Shown in pieces: positions 41,009 to 49,225 of a DNA stretch of 64,000 nucleotides. This DNA comes from Streptomyces sp. A2-16. Its GTDB lineage: Bacteria > Actinomycetota > Actinomycetes > Streptomycetales > Streptomycetaceae. The stretch spans positions 7,626,001 through 7,690,000 of the forward strand of contig NZ_CP063808.1 in the NCBI RefSeq assembly GCF_018128905.1, given 5' to 3'. Below the pieces are notes generated by a model, which was not told the origin of the DNA, searched no databases, and worked only from the letters and a program-made list of their open reading frames with translations. The stretch's first letter is position 1, and each line of letters begins with the position of its first letter. The position numbers and the translations under genes were made by a program.

Positions 41009-41575
41009 TCAGCGCTGACTGGCGGGCTTGCCCGGCAGGTCGTCCCGACTGCCCCGGCAGGAGTAGACGATCTCCACCGACCCTCCGGGCAGGGCCCGTT
41101 GGCTCCGGAAGGTCAGTCCGGTCTCGGGGCCGAGCGCCGGGGTCAGCTGCATGCCGCCGCCGAACAGCATGGGCAGGACGACCAGTTCGAGGCGGTCGAG
41201 CGCGCCGAGGGCGTGGAATGTGCCGATCGTGCGGGGGCCGCCGACGAGGTGGACGTCGCCGCCCCGGTTGGCCGCGCGGATCTTCTCCAGCAGGCGTACC
41301 GGGTCGCTGTCGGTGGTGACGTGGTCCGGGGTGCCCTCGGGGCGGTGCGAACCGAGGACGAACACATCGAGGTCGGGCCAGGGCCAGCGGCTGTTGGTGA
41401 GGGCGGGCTCGAAGGTCGTACGGCCCATGAGCGCGGCCTCGCAGTCGGCCAGGAACTCCCGGATGCCGTGGCTCCGGCCGGAGACGAACCCGGGGTCGGC
41501 GGTCAGCGCGGGCCAGCCGTCGGGGGTCGTCACATAGCCGTCGGCGCTCATGCTCAGGCGGGCGCGGATCTGCAT
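41009..41575 (-). CDS. Dihydrofolate reductase/RibD C-terminal family protein
   Basis: A 188-residue protein of the DHFR/RibD_C family: [60 protein letters not shown] and [11 protein letters not shown] match the NADPH-binding fold. Such proteins are usually reductases of unknown substrate rather than true dihydrofolate reductases. GAGGAGAG before ATG 41573-41575 sets the start. Its stop is 11 bases from the amylase operator. Confidence 0.88.
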   Translation of the reverse strand: MQIRARLSMSADGYVTTPDGWPALTADPGFVSGRSHGIREFLADCEAALMGRTTFEPALTNSRWPWPDLDVFVLGSHRPEGTPDHVTTDSDPVRLLEKIRAANRGGDVHLVGGPRTIGTFHALGALDRLELVVLPMLFGGGMQLTPALGPETGLTFRSQRALPGGSVEIVYSCRGSRDDLPGKPASQR

Positions 41576-41664
41576 GGTCTCTCCTCGGATCGCGGGGCGC
41601 TGTCCTCGCCCTTTCACCCAAGCGTCGAACGCGCCTCCCGCCGATCGACACGCCCGACGAAAAA

Positions 41665-41692
41665 ATCACCGGGCCCCGAGGGACCCGGTGAT
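41665..41692 (-). terminator. Intrinsic terminator of aglA with T-run
   Basis: A 9-bp perfect stem (41665-41673 with 41684-41692) on the minus strand is followed directly by six T residues (41660-41665 on the plus strand are A). Such a clear T-run is rare in this window. Confidence 0.8.
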
Positions 41693-41704
41693 GCACACAG
41701 ATGA

Positions 41705-43366
41705 TCAGGCCGTCGTCCACCACACGGTCGTGTCGGCCGGCACCTTCGCGTCCCCGTCGACCTCGGCGACCTCACCACTGGCGAGGAGCAGACGGCCGTA
41801 CGCCGGAGTCGTCACCGACTCACCGCCGGTGTTCGCGACACAGACGAACTCCCCGCGCCGGAAGGCGAGGACGCCCTCGGGCGCCCGCAGCCACTCCACC
41901 GCGTCGCCCGCTCCCAGGTCGGGCTGCGCGCGGCGGACGGCGAGGGCCGAGCGGTACAGCTCCAGGGTGGAGTCCGGGTCGCCGGTCTGCGCCTCCACGC
42001 TCAGCTCCGCCCACTCCGACGGCTGGGGCAGCCAGCTGCCGCCCGCCCCGAAGCCGTACGACGATCCCTCGCGCGTCCACGGGATCGGCACCCGGCAGCC
42101 GTCGCGGAAGCCGTCCTGGCCCGCGCCGCGGAAGTACGCCGGGTCCTGGCGGACCTCGTCGGCGAGGTCGACGACGTCCGGGAGGCCGAGCTCCTCGCCC
42201 TGGTAGATGTACGCCGATCCCGGCAGCGCCAGCATGAGCAGTGTGGCGGCGCGGGCGCGGCGCAGCCCCAGCTCCCGGTCCCCCGCCGTGCGGATCTGGG
42301 TGCCGAGGCCGGGCGGGTTGGCGAAGCGGGTGGCGTGCCGGGTGACGTCGTGGTTGGAGAGCACCCAGGTGGCCGGGGCGCCGACCGGGCGCATCGCCTC
42401 CAGCGTGCGGTCGATGACCCCGCGCAGCTCCTCGGCGTCCCAGGCGGTGCTCAGGTACTGGAAGTTGAAGGCCTGGTGGAGCTCGTCGGGCCGGACGTAG
42501 TTCGCGGTGCGCTCGACGGTCGGGGTCCAGGCCTCGGCGACGAAGATGCGCTCACCGGAGTACTCGTCGAGGATCAGCCGCCACTGGCGGTAGATCTCGT
42601 GGACACCGTCCTGGTCGAAGAAGGGCATGACATCGTTGCCCAGCAGCTTGACTTGGTCGTGGGATCCAAGGTCGGGAAGGCCGTCCGCCTTCACCAGGCC
42701 GTGGGCCACGTCGATGCGGAAGCCGTCCACGCCCATGTCCAGCCAGAAGCGCAGGATCGAGCGGAACTCGTCGCCGACGGCGGGGTGGTCCCAGTTGAAG
42801 TCGGGCTGCTCGGGGGCGAAGAGGTGGAGGTACCACTCGCCGTCCTCGACGCGGGTCCACGCGGGTCCGCCGAAGATGGACTCCCAGTCGTTGGGCGGGA
42901 GTTCGCCGTCCTCGCCCTTGCCGGGGCGGAAGTGGTAGCGGTCCCGCAGCGGCGATCCGGGGCCCTCCGCGACCGCACGCTTGAACCATTCGTGCTGGTC
43001 GGAGGAGTGGTTGGGCACCAGGTCGACGATGGTCCGCAGGCCCAGCCCGCGGGCGTCGCGGATCAGCGCGTCGGCGTCCAGGAGGTTGCCGAACATGGGG
43101 TCCACGGCCCGGTAGTCGGCGACGTCGTAGCCGGCGTCGGCCTGCGGGGAGGCGTAGAAGGGGCTGAGCCACACCGCGTCCACGCCGAGGTCGCGCAGGT
43201 ACGGCAGTCGGGTGCGGATGCCTTCCAGATCGCCCATGCCGTCGCCGTTGCTGTCGGCGAAGCTGCGCGGATAGACCTGGTAGATCACCGCGTCGCGCCA
43301 CCAGTCGCTGCGCTTGGCTTCGGCGGGGTGGGGGGCCGGGGCGATGGCGGAGTGCTGCTGGCTCAT
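41705..43366 (-). CDS. aglA: Alpha-glucosidase AglA (GH13, oligo-1,6-glucosidase-like)
   Basis: A 553-residue cytoplasmic glucosidase with no signal peptide. Motifs: [43 protein letters not shown] (nucleophile), IFVAEAW (acid/base) and [10 protein letters not shown]. It would release glucose from maltose and maltodextrins imported by MalEFG, which is encoded directly upstream on the same strand. ATG 43364-43366 ([10 protein letters not shown]) follows AAGGA; an in-frame ATG nine codons upstream at 43393 is a possible alternative. Confidence 0.9.
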   Translation of the reverse strand: MSQQHSAIAPAPHPAEAKRSDWWRDAVIYQVYPRSFADSNGDGMGDLEGIRTRLPYLRDLGVDAVWLSPFYASPQADAGYDVADYRAVDPMFGNLLDADALIRDARGLGLRTIVDLVPNHSSDQHEWFKRAVAEGPGSPLRDRYHFRPGKGEDGELPPNDWESIFGGPAWTRVEDGEWYLHLFAPEQPDFNWDHPAVGDEFRSILRFWLDMGVDGFRIDVAHGLVKADGLPDLGSHDQVKLLGNDVMPFFDQDGVHEIYRQWRLILDEYSGERIFVAEAWTPTVERTANYVRPDELHQAFNFQYLSTAWDAEELRGVIDRTLEAMRPVGAPATWVLSNHDVTRHATRFANPPGLGTQIRTAGDRELGLRRARAATLLMLALPGSAYIYQGEELGLPDVVDLADEVRQDPAYFRGAGQDGFRDGCRVPIPWTREGSSYGFGAGGSWLPQPSEWAELSVEAQTGDPDSTLELYRSALAVRRAQPDLGAGDAVEWLRAPEGVLAFRRGEFVCVANTGGESVTTPAYGRLLLASGEVAEVDGDAKVPADTTVWWTTA

Positions 43367-43473
43367 GGCGTCCTTGATGTGTAACGGGTTCATCAGGTCA
43401 AAGGTATGAGGGTGACGAGGCGGCCGCGGTGACAGCGGGGTCGGATGGACACTGCGGCCGCCCCGGGTATGAC

Positions 43474-43496
43474 CGGCCACGGCGGCGCCGTGGCCG
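43474..43496 (-). terminator. Hairpin downstream of malG
   Basis: An 11-bp perfect stem with a single central base lies 14 bases past the malG stop, between malG and aglA. It may reduce read-through into aglA. Confidence 0.6.
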
Positions 43497-43509
43497 AACG
43501 ACGGTCGGA

Positions 43510-44415
43510 CTACCCCTTCGTGCCGCCCGCGGTCAGTCCGGTCACCAGGTTCTTCTGCACCAGGTAGAAGAACGCCGACACCGGTATCGCGATCAGCACC
43601 GCGGTCGCGGCCATCAGGTTCCGCTGGGCGTCGTGCTCGCTGACGAAGCTCTGCAGGCCCACCGCGAACGTGTACTTCGTGTCGGACAGCATGAACGTCG
43701 AGGCGAACGCGACCTCACCGAAGGCGGTGAGGAAGCTGTAGAACGCGGCGACCGCGAGTCCCGGCTTGGCGAGCGGCAGGATCAGCCGCGCGAACGTGCC
43801 GAAGGGGGTCAGCCCGTCGACGCGTCCGGCCTCGTCGATCTCGAAGGGGATGGTGTCGAAGTATCCCTTGAGCAGCCAGGCGCAGTACGGCACCGCTGTC
43901 GTGCAGTACACGAGGATGAGCCCAAGGTAGCTGTCGATGAGCTGGAGGTCCGAGAGCATCTGGTACATCGGCACCATGAGTACGGCCACCGGGAACATCT
44001 GGGTGACCAGCAGCACCCACATGAACTTCCGGTAGCCCGGAAAGCGCATGCGGGACACGGCGTACCCGGTGGTCGCGGCGATCAGCACACCGATCACCGT
44101 GGTGCCGAGCGAGACGATCAGCGAGCTCTTGAGCCAGCTGAAGAACTCGGTGTGCTGGAGGACGAACGAGTAGTTGTCGAACGTCATCTTCTTCCAGATG
44201 CCGCCCGGGTGGAGGTAGTCGTCCTTGTCCGGGCCGAGGGACAGGAAGACCAGCCAGGTGATCGGGAAGAGCGCGATGAGGCTCGCGACGATCAGGATGC
44301 CGTGCGAGACGAAGGAGCCGGCGAGGCTCTGCTCACCGCGGCGGCGGATCCGGCGGGGCGCCTCGGCGGGCCGTTCGCTCACCGTGGCCGGGTTCTCGAC
44401 TGTGGACGTGCTCAT
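43510..44415 (-). CDS. malG: Maltose/maltodextrin ABC transporter permease MalG
   Basis: A 301-residue inner-membrane permease with six predicted transmembrane helices (for example GILIVASLIALFPITWLVFL; LIVSLGTTVIGVLIAATTGY). The cytoplasmic EAA loop, which docks the ATPase, reads IDEAGRVDGLTPFGTFARLI then LPLAKPG. It pairs with MalF encoded 13 bases upstream and receives substrate from MalE. No ATPase gene is present; Streptomyces MalEFG uses the shared MsiK. ATG 44413-44415 is chosen over an upstream in-frame ATG. Confidence 0.95.
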   Translation of the reverse strand: MSTSTVENPATVSERPAEAPRRIRRRGEQSLAGSFVSHGILIVASLIALFPITWLVFLSLGPDKDDYLHPGGIWKKMTFDNYSFVLQHTEFFSWLKSSLIVSLGTTVIGVLIAATTGYAVSRMRFPGYRKFMWVLLVTQMFPVAVLMVPMYQMLSDLQLIDSYLGLILVYCTTAVPYCAWLLKGYFDTIPFEIDEAGRVDGLTPFGTFARLILPLAKPGLAVAAFYSFLTAFGEVAFASTFMLSDTKYTFAVGLQSFVSEHDAQRNLMAATAVLIAIPVSAFFYLVQKNLVTGLTAGGTKG

Positions 44416-44428
44416 GGGGGCTCCTGCC

Positions 44429-45433
44429 TCAGATCGCGAGCTGCTGGTCATTGCGGTTCAGCCAGCGGCGGTAGAAGGAGGTGAAGACGATCAGGATGGC
44501 CAGCAGCAGGATGCCGTACGCGGCCGACTGCGCGAAGTCGCGCGGCTGCTGTCCGAAGCCCAGGTAGTAGGCCCAGGTGACGAGGATCTGCGCGTCCGGC
44601 GCGGTGTTGCCGAACAGCAGGAAGATCACGGCGAACTGGTTGAACGTCCAGATGATGCCGAGCAGTACGACGGTGGAGCTGACGCTCCTGAGGCCCGGGA
44701 GGGTGACGTACCGGAAGCGCTGCCAGGCGGTCGCGCCGTCCATCTCGGCGGCCTCGTACAGGGAGGCGTCGATGGACTGGAGTCCGCCGAGCAGCGAGAC
44801 CATCATGAACGGCACTCCGCACCAGGTGTTGACCATGATCGCGGCGAAGCGCTGCCAGAAGGTGTCCTCCAGCCAGGACGGGCTCGGCAGGTGCAGTGCG
44901 TCCAGGGCGCTGTTGATGATGCCGCCGTCGGCGAGCATGAACCGCCAGCCGAAGACGGTGACGAAGGTCGGCACGGCCCAGGGCAGCACCAGGATCAGCC
45001 GGTACAGGGTGCGTCCGCGCAGCTTCTGGTTGAGCAGCAGCGCGAGGCCGAGCCCTATGCAGTAGTGCAGCGCGACGCACAGGGCCGTCCAGACGATCGT
45101 CCAGATGAAGTGCGACCAGAAGCGGTCGTAGGCGGTGTCGCCCCACAGGATGTCGGCGTAGTTGTCCAGGCCGATGAACTTGTAGGTGGCGTCGATGTGG
45201 TTGACGCCGATCGTGCGGGCCGTGTTGAGGCTGGTGGCGTCGGTGAGCGTGAGGTAGACGCCGTAGACCAGGGGGTACAGCACGAGGACGCCGAGGACGA
45301 CCGCCACCGGGGCGATCATCGCGTAGGCGTACCAGTGTTTGTGGTAGCTGTGCTTCAGGCGTTGGCCCAGCCCGGGCCGTGGCGCGCGGTCACCGTGGCG
45401 TTTGCCGGTGGCGCGGTCGATGGCGACTGTCAT
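44429..45433 (-). CDS. malF: Maltose/maltodextrin ABC transporter permease MalF
   Basis: A 334-residue permease. Transmembrane segments include YAMIAPVAVVLGVLVLYPLV and YRLILVLPWAVPTFVTVFGW; the EAA loop is YEAAEMDGATAWQRFRYVTL then PGL. malG follows closely. A stem-loop precedes it, in the gap after malE. ATG at 45431-45433 is used; the frame is open 35 codons further, across that stem-loop, which argues against the longer form. Confidence 0.95.
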   Translation of the reverse strand: MTVAIDRATGKRHGDRAPRPGLGQRLKHSYHKHWYAYAMIAPVAVVLGVLVLYPLVYGVYLTLTDATSLNTARTIGVNHIDATYKFIGLDNYADILWGDTAYDRFWSHFIWTIVWTALCVALHYCIGLGLALLLNQKLRGRTLYRLILVLPWAVPTFVTVFGWRFMLADGGIINSALDALHLPSPSWLEDTFWQRFAAIMVNTWCGVPFMMVSLLGGLQSIDASLYEAAEMDGATAWQRFRYVTLPGLRSVSSTVVLLGIIWTFNQFAVIFLLFGNTAPDAQILVTWAYYLGFGQQPRDFAQSAAYGILLLAILIVFTSFYRRWLNRNDQQLAI

Positions 45434-45513
45434 GTTCGACACCTTCTGGAAGTTCTGCGGCTCTGAGAAGTGGCTGGGCGACGCGGCCCCGCGGGCGGGG
45501 CCGACACAGACCG

Positions 45514-45560
45514 GTGGCCGCCGGATCTCTCCCCCCATGACCGGGAGATCCGGCGGCCAC
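45514..45560 (-). terminator. Intercistronic stem-loop between malE and malF
   Basis: A 16-bp perfect stem (45514-45529 with 45545-45560) lies 7-53 bases past the malE stop and well before malF. It probably acts as a partial terminator or RNA stabiliser that keeps the binding protein in excess of the permeases, a common arrangement in sugar ABC operons. Confidence 0.75.
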
Positions 45561-45566
45561 GCGGAC

Positions 45567-46835
45567 TCACTTGCTGAAGTCCGGCACCAGCTTGGCGATG
45601 GCGGTCTCCGCGTTGCTCAGACCCTTGTCCAGGGACTCCTTGCCGCCGGCGACCTTGGGCAGCTCGGTGTCCAGCGGGCCCCACAGGGAGCTGTACTCGG
45701 GCAGGGCCGGGCGCGGCTGGGCGGCTGCGAGGACCGTGCCGTAGCCGGCGATGCCCGGGTCGGCCTTGACCTGGTCGGTGTAGGCGTCGTCGCGGGTGGG
45801 CAGCGTGGAGTTCTTCAGCGCGATGGTCGACTGGGACTTCGCGGAGGTCATGAAGTTGACGAACTTCAGCGCGGCCTTCTGGTGGGCGGCGTCCGAGCCG
45901 GCGTAGACCGAGAGGTTGTGGCCGCCGGTCGGGGCGCCCGCCTTGCCGGTGGAGCCGGCCGGGACGGTGGCGATGCCGAGGTTGGCCTTGTCCGCGAACG
46001 CGGAGCCCTTGTAGAAGTTGGTGATCTCCCACGGGCCCTGGATGATCGCGGCGACCTTGCCGTTGACGAACGCGTCCTGGATGTGGGCGTAGGCGTCGGC
46101 GGTGGTGTCGGCCTTGTGCAGGCCCTTGCCGGAGAAGAGGCTCAGCCAGGTGCCGTAGCCCTTCTTGGCGGCGGCCGAGTTCACGGTGATCTTCTTGGCG
46201 GAGGCGTCGACGGTGTCGGTGCCCTCGCCGTAGAGGAAGGTCTGCGCGTAGTAGGCCTGGGTGGAGCCCCAGTAGCCGTCGACGCCGGTCTTCGACTTGA
46301 TCGTGGCGGCGGCGGCCTTCAGGTCGTCCCAGGTCTTGGGGGCCTCGACGCCGGCCTTCGCGAAGAGCTGCTTGTTGTAGACCAGGGCGAGGGTGTCGGT
46401 GACCAGCGGCACGCCGTAGGTCTTGCCGTCGTACTTGGCCTGCTCGATCAGGTTGGACTTGAACTTGGCCTGGTCGGCGAGGGCCTCGGTGCCGTCCAGC
46501 GGCAGGAAGTAGCCCTTCTTGGCGAAGGCCGGGGTCCAGCCGACCTCGGAGCGCAGCACGTCGGGGGCACCGCTCGCGCCGGCGGCGGTGTCGAACTTGT
46601 TCTGCGCCTGGTCGAAGGGGACGTTGACGTACTTGACCTTGATGTTCTTGTTGGCGGCCTCGAAGTCCTTGATCAGGGCCTTGTACGTCGGCGCCTCATT
46701 GGTGGCGTTGGAGGTGTCCCACCAGGTGATGGTGACCGGACCGTCGGCCTTGTCGCCGCTGTCGCTTCCGCCGCAGGCCGTCGCCGCGAGGGCGAACGAC
46801 GCCACCAGCGCGGTGGCCGCTATGCCACGCCGCAT
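45567..46835 (-). CDS. malE: Maltose/maltodextrin-binding lipoprotein MalE
   Basis: A 422-residue solute-binding lipoprotein: MRRGIAATALVASFALAATA then CGG places the lipidated cysteine at residue 21. The mature part has the cluster-1 sugar-binding pattern VTITWWDTSNATNEAPTYKA, ADAYAHIQDAFVNGKVAAII then QGPWEI, and many aromatic residues. AAGGAG lies six bases before ATG. It hands malto-oligosaccharides to MalF-MalG. Divergent from malR across a 333-base region holding repressor-type repeats. Confidence 0.95.
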   Translation of the reverse strand: MRRGIAATALVASFALAATACGGSDSGDKADGPVTITWWDTSNATNEAPTYKALIKDFEAANKNIKVKYVNVPFDQAQNKFDTAAGASGAPDVLRSEVGWTPAFAKKGYFLPLDGTEALADQAKFKSNLIEQAKYDGKTYGVPLVTDTLALVYNKQLFAKAGVEAPKTWDDLKAAAATIKSKTGVDGYWGSTQAYYAQTFLYGEGTDTVDASAKKITVNSAAAKKGYGTWLSLFSGKGLHKADTTADAYAHIQDAFVNGKVAAIIQGPWEITNFYKGSAFADKANLGIATVPAGSTGKAGAPTGGHNLSVYAGSDAAHQKAALKFVNFMTSAKSQSTIALKNSTLPTRDDAYTDQVKADPGIAGYGTVLAAAQPRPALPEYSSLWGPLDTELPKVAGGKESLDKGLSNAETAIAKLVPDFSK

Positions 46836-47168
46836 GAGTTCTCCTTGAGGGTGAAAGCCCGTGTGGTGCGGGGAGAGAGGTCCCGTCTGCCCTCCCCGTC
46901 TGCCGACTGCGCCTTTGCGGCCGCCGGGCGAGTGGGAACGTAACAGCGATGCAAGGCTTGCGAAAGACCTTGCAGAAAAAAAGTGCAAGAGACCGCGGAA
47001 GTTACCCCGTCGTGACCCCTCGTCGACCGTCGCGAGACCCTTGTTTTACGGGCCTGAGCGGGACGACTACAGGTTGTGCAAGACTCTGCAAGCTCTTGCC
47101 ATCCCCCTCCCTTGCGGGAATCATCCCCTTGCGGGACAAGGGGCGCCGACCAGAACAGAGGGACCGCG
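46836..47168. promoter_or_regulatory. malE-malR divergent control region with CTTGC/GCAAG repeats
   Basis: Two clusters of GCAAG/CTTGC words are visible: 46950-46989 (ATGCAAGGCTTGCGAAAGAC, CTTGCAG and GTGCAAGAG) and 47075-47100 (TTGTGCAAGACTCTGCAAGC then TCTTGCC). These match the kind of sequence bound by the Streptomyces maltose repressor MalR/Reg1. The first lies close to malE, the second nearer malR, so both divergent promoters could be controlled. A purine-rich run GAAAAAAAG (46975-46983) separates half-sites. Confidence 0.75.
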
Positions 47169-48233
47169 ATGACGATACGGCCGGTACAGTCCGGTGCCGT
47201 GACCACACGGCTAGCCGACATCGCTGCTCAGGCGGGGGTGAGCGAAGCGACCGTCAGCCGCGTCCTCAACGGGAAGCCGGGTGTCGCCGCCACCACTCGA
47301 CAGTCCGTGCTGGCCGCGCTCGACGTACTGGGCTACGAACGCCCGGTACGACTGCGGCAGCGCAGCGAGGGCCTGGTGGGCCTGATCACCCCGGAGCTGG
47401 AGAACCCGATATTCCCGGCGCTGGCCCAGGTCATCGGCCAGGCGCTGACCCGGCAGGGGTACACGCCCGTCCTCGCCACCCAGACCCCGGGCGGCTCCAC
47501 GGAGGACGAGCTCACCGAGATGCTCGTCGACCGGGGCGTGGCGGGCATCATCTTCGTCTCCGGGCTGCACGCGGACACCTCCGCGGACATGCAGCGCTAC
47601 GAGCAGCTGCGGGCGCAGGGCGTGCCCTTCGTGCTCGTGGACGGCTTCTCGCCGAAGGTGCAGGCGCCGTTCATCTCCCCCGACGACCGCGCGGCGATGT
47701 CGCTGGCGGTGACCCATCTGGTGTCGCTGGGGCACACCCGGATCGGCCTCGCGCTCGGCCCCAAGCGCTTCGTGCCGGTCCAGCGCAAGATCGAGGGCTT
47801 CGTCCGCACCATGCAGGACCAGCTCGGCCTGGCCGCGGCGACCGTCGAGGCGGACCTCGTCCAGCACTCCCTGTACACCCTGGAGGGTGGCCAGGCGGCC
47901 GCCACCGCCCTCATCGACCGTGACTGCACCGCGGTGGTGTGCGCGAGCGACATGATGGCGCTGGGCGCGATACGGGCGGCCCGGCAGCGGGGTCTGGAGG
48001 TGCCGCGGGACGTGTCGGTCGTGGGCTTCGACGACTCCCCGCTGATCGCCTTCACCGACCCGCCGCTGACGACGATCCGCAAGCCGGTGCCGGCCATGGG
48101 GCAGGCGGCGGTGCGCACGTTGCTGGAGGAGATCGGCGGAACGCCCGCGCCGCACAGTGAGTTCGTGTTCATGCCGGAGCTGGTGGTGCGGGGTTCGACG
48201 GCTTCGGCCCCTGGGGACCGCAGTCGTCCGTAA
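47169..48233 (+). CDS. malR: LacI-family maltose regulon repressor MalR
   Basis: A 354-residue LacI/GalR regulator. The N-terminal DNA-binding motif is TRLADIAAQAGVSEATVSRV followed by LNGKPGV, then the periplasmic-binding-protein-like sensor domain (VGLITPELENPIFPALAQVI, AVVCASDMMALGAIRAARQR, VGFDDSPLIAFTDPPLTTIR). Orthologous MalR/Reg1 represses malEFG and amylase genes until maltose-derived inducers appear. ATG 47169 is preferred; the frame extends upstream through the operator region. Confidence 0.95.
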   Translation: MTIRPVQSGAVTTRLADIAAQAGVSEATVSRVLNGKPGVAATTRQSVLAALDVLGYERPVRLRQRSEGLVGLITPELENPIFPALAQVIGQALTRQGYTPVLATQTPGGSTEDELTEMLVDRGVAGIIFVSGLHADTSADMQRYEQLRAQGVPFVLVDGFSPKVQAPFISPDDRAAMSLAVTHLVSLGHTRIGLALGPKRFVPVQRKIEGFVRTMQDQLGLAAATVEADLVQHSLYTLEGGQAAATALIDRDCTAVVCASDMMALGAIRAARQRGLEVPRDVSVVGFDDSPLIAFTDPPLTTIRKPVPAMGQAAVRTLLEEIGGTPAPHSEFVFMPELVVRGSTASAPGDRSRP

Positions 48234-48364
48234 GGCGGAGAAACCGGGCTGTCGACAGTGCCCCGGTAGGAGAAAGTGACAGTCTTCCCGTTGTAGGACA
48301 TGCGACCCGAACCCGACCGGAGGATGATCGGTGGGGTAAGGCGTCTCTGGCAGACTTTGTGTCT

Positions 48365-49225
48365 ATGGGTGACTCGACCGTGACCAGTCTGGAAGACCGC
48401 GAGAATGCGGCCGCTCCTGACTCCCTCACGGCCGCGGACCGGCCGAATCTCCTTCGCCGGCTGCGCACCCCGCGCCGGCCTCGCCTGTGGTTCGAGATCC
48501 TGCTGATCGCGGTGAGTTACTGGACGTACTCGCTGATCCGCAACGCGGTGCCGGAGCAGAAGGCCGAGGCGCTGCGCAACGCCGACTGGATCTGGCGGAT
48601 GGAGCACCATCTGGGCATCGCGGTCGAGGAGTCCGTGAACCACGCGGTGAACTCCGTGACTTGGCTCATCGTCGGGATGAACTACTACTACGCGACCCTG
48701 CACTTCATCGTGACCCTGAGTGTCCTGGTCTGGCTCTACCGCAGCCATCCCGGCCGCTACGCGGCGACCCGTCTGGTGCTCTTCGCGACCACCGGTGTGG
48801 CACTGGTCGGTTACTACCTGTACCCGCTGGCGCCCCCGCGGCTGATGACCGGCGGGAACTTCGTCGACACGGTCATGGTCCACCAGACCTGGGGCTCGAT
48901 GGCCTCCGGCGATCTGAAGCACATGTCCAACCAGTACGCGGCGATGCCGTCCATGCACATCGGCTGGTCCCTGTGGTGCGGCCTGACGATCTTCGCGCTG
49001 GCGTCGGTGCCGTGGGTACGCGTTCTCGGCCTGCTCTACCCGGCGGCGACGCTCCTGGTCATCGTGGCCACCGCCAACCACTTCTGGCTCGACGCGGTGG
49101 GCGGCATCCTGTGCCTGCTGTTCGGCTTCGCGGTGGCACGGATCTGGTACGGGGCGCTGCCGTACGCCTTGCCGAAGGTCGTGCCGGACAAGAAGGGCAC
49201 CCTGCGCGTTCCCTACGCCCCGTAG
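48365..49225 (+). CDS. PAP2-family membrane phosphatase/transferase (Aur1-like)
   Basis: A 286-residue integral membrane protein with about six hydrophobic segments (LWFEILLIAVSYWTYSLI, ATRLVLFATTGVALVGYYLY, LLYPAATLLVIVATANHFWL). The PAP2/Aur1 catalytic set is AAMPSMHIGWS and ANHFWLDAVGG. Relatives hydrolyse or transfer phospholipid headgroups or act in phosphatidylinositol or decaprenyl-phosphate metabolism; the substrate is open. No clear ribosome site; ATG 48365 or GTG 48359. Its stop overlaps the convergent glnE by 13 bases. Confidence 0.85.
   Translation: MGDSTVTSLEDRENAAAPDSLTAADRPNLLRRLRTPRRPRLWFEILLIAVSYWTYSLIRNAVPEQKAEALRNADWIWRMEHHLGIAVEESVNHAVNSVTWLIVGMNYYYATLHFIVTLSVLVWLYRSHPGRYAATRLVLFATTGVALVGYYLYPLAPPRLMTGGNFVDTVMVHQTWGSMASGDLKHMSNQYAAMPSMHIGWSLWCGLTIFALASVPWVRVLGLLYPAATLLVIVATANHFWLDAVGGILCLLFGFAVARIWYGALPYALPKVVPDKKGTLRVPYAP

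Noticed and set aside
40887-41723. N-terminal extension of the alpha-amylase frame by ~279 codons
   Set aside because: It crosses the promoter/operator and runs antisense-like through the DHFR-family gene; the GTG at 40886 has a strong ribosome site and signal peptide.
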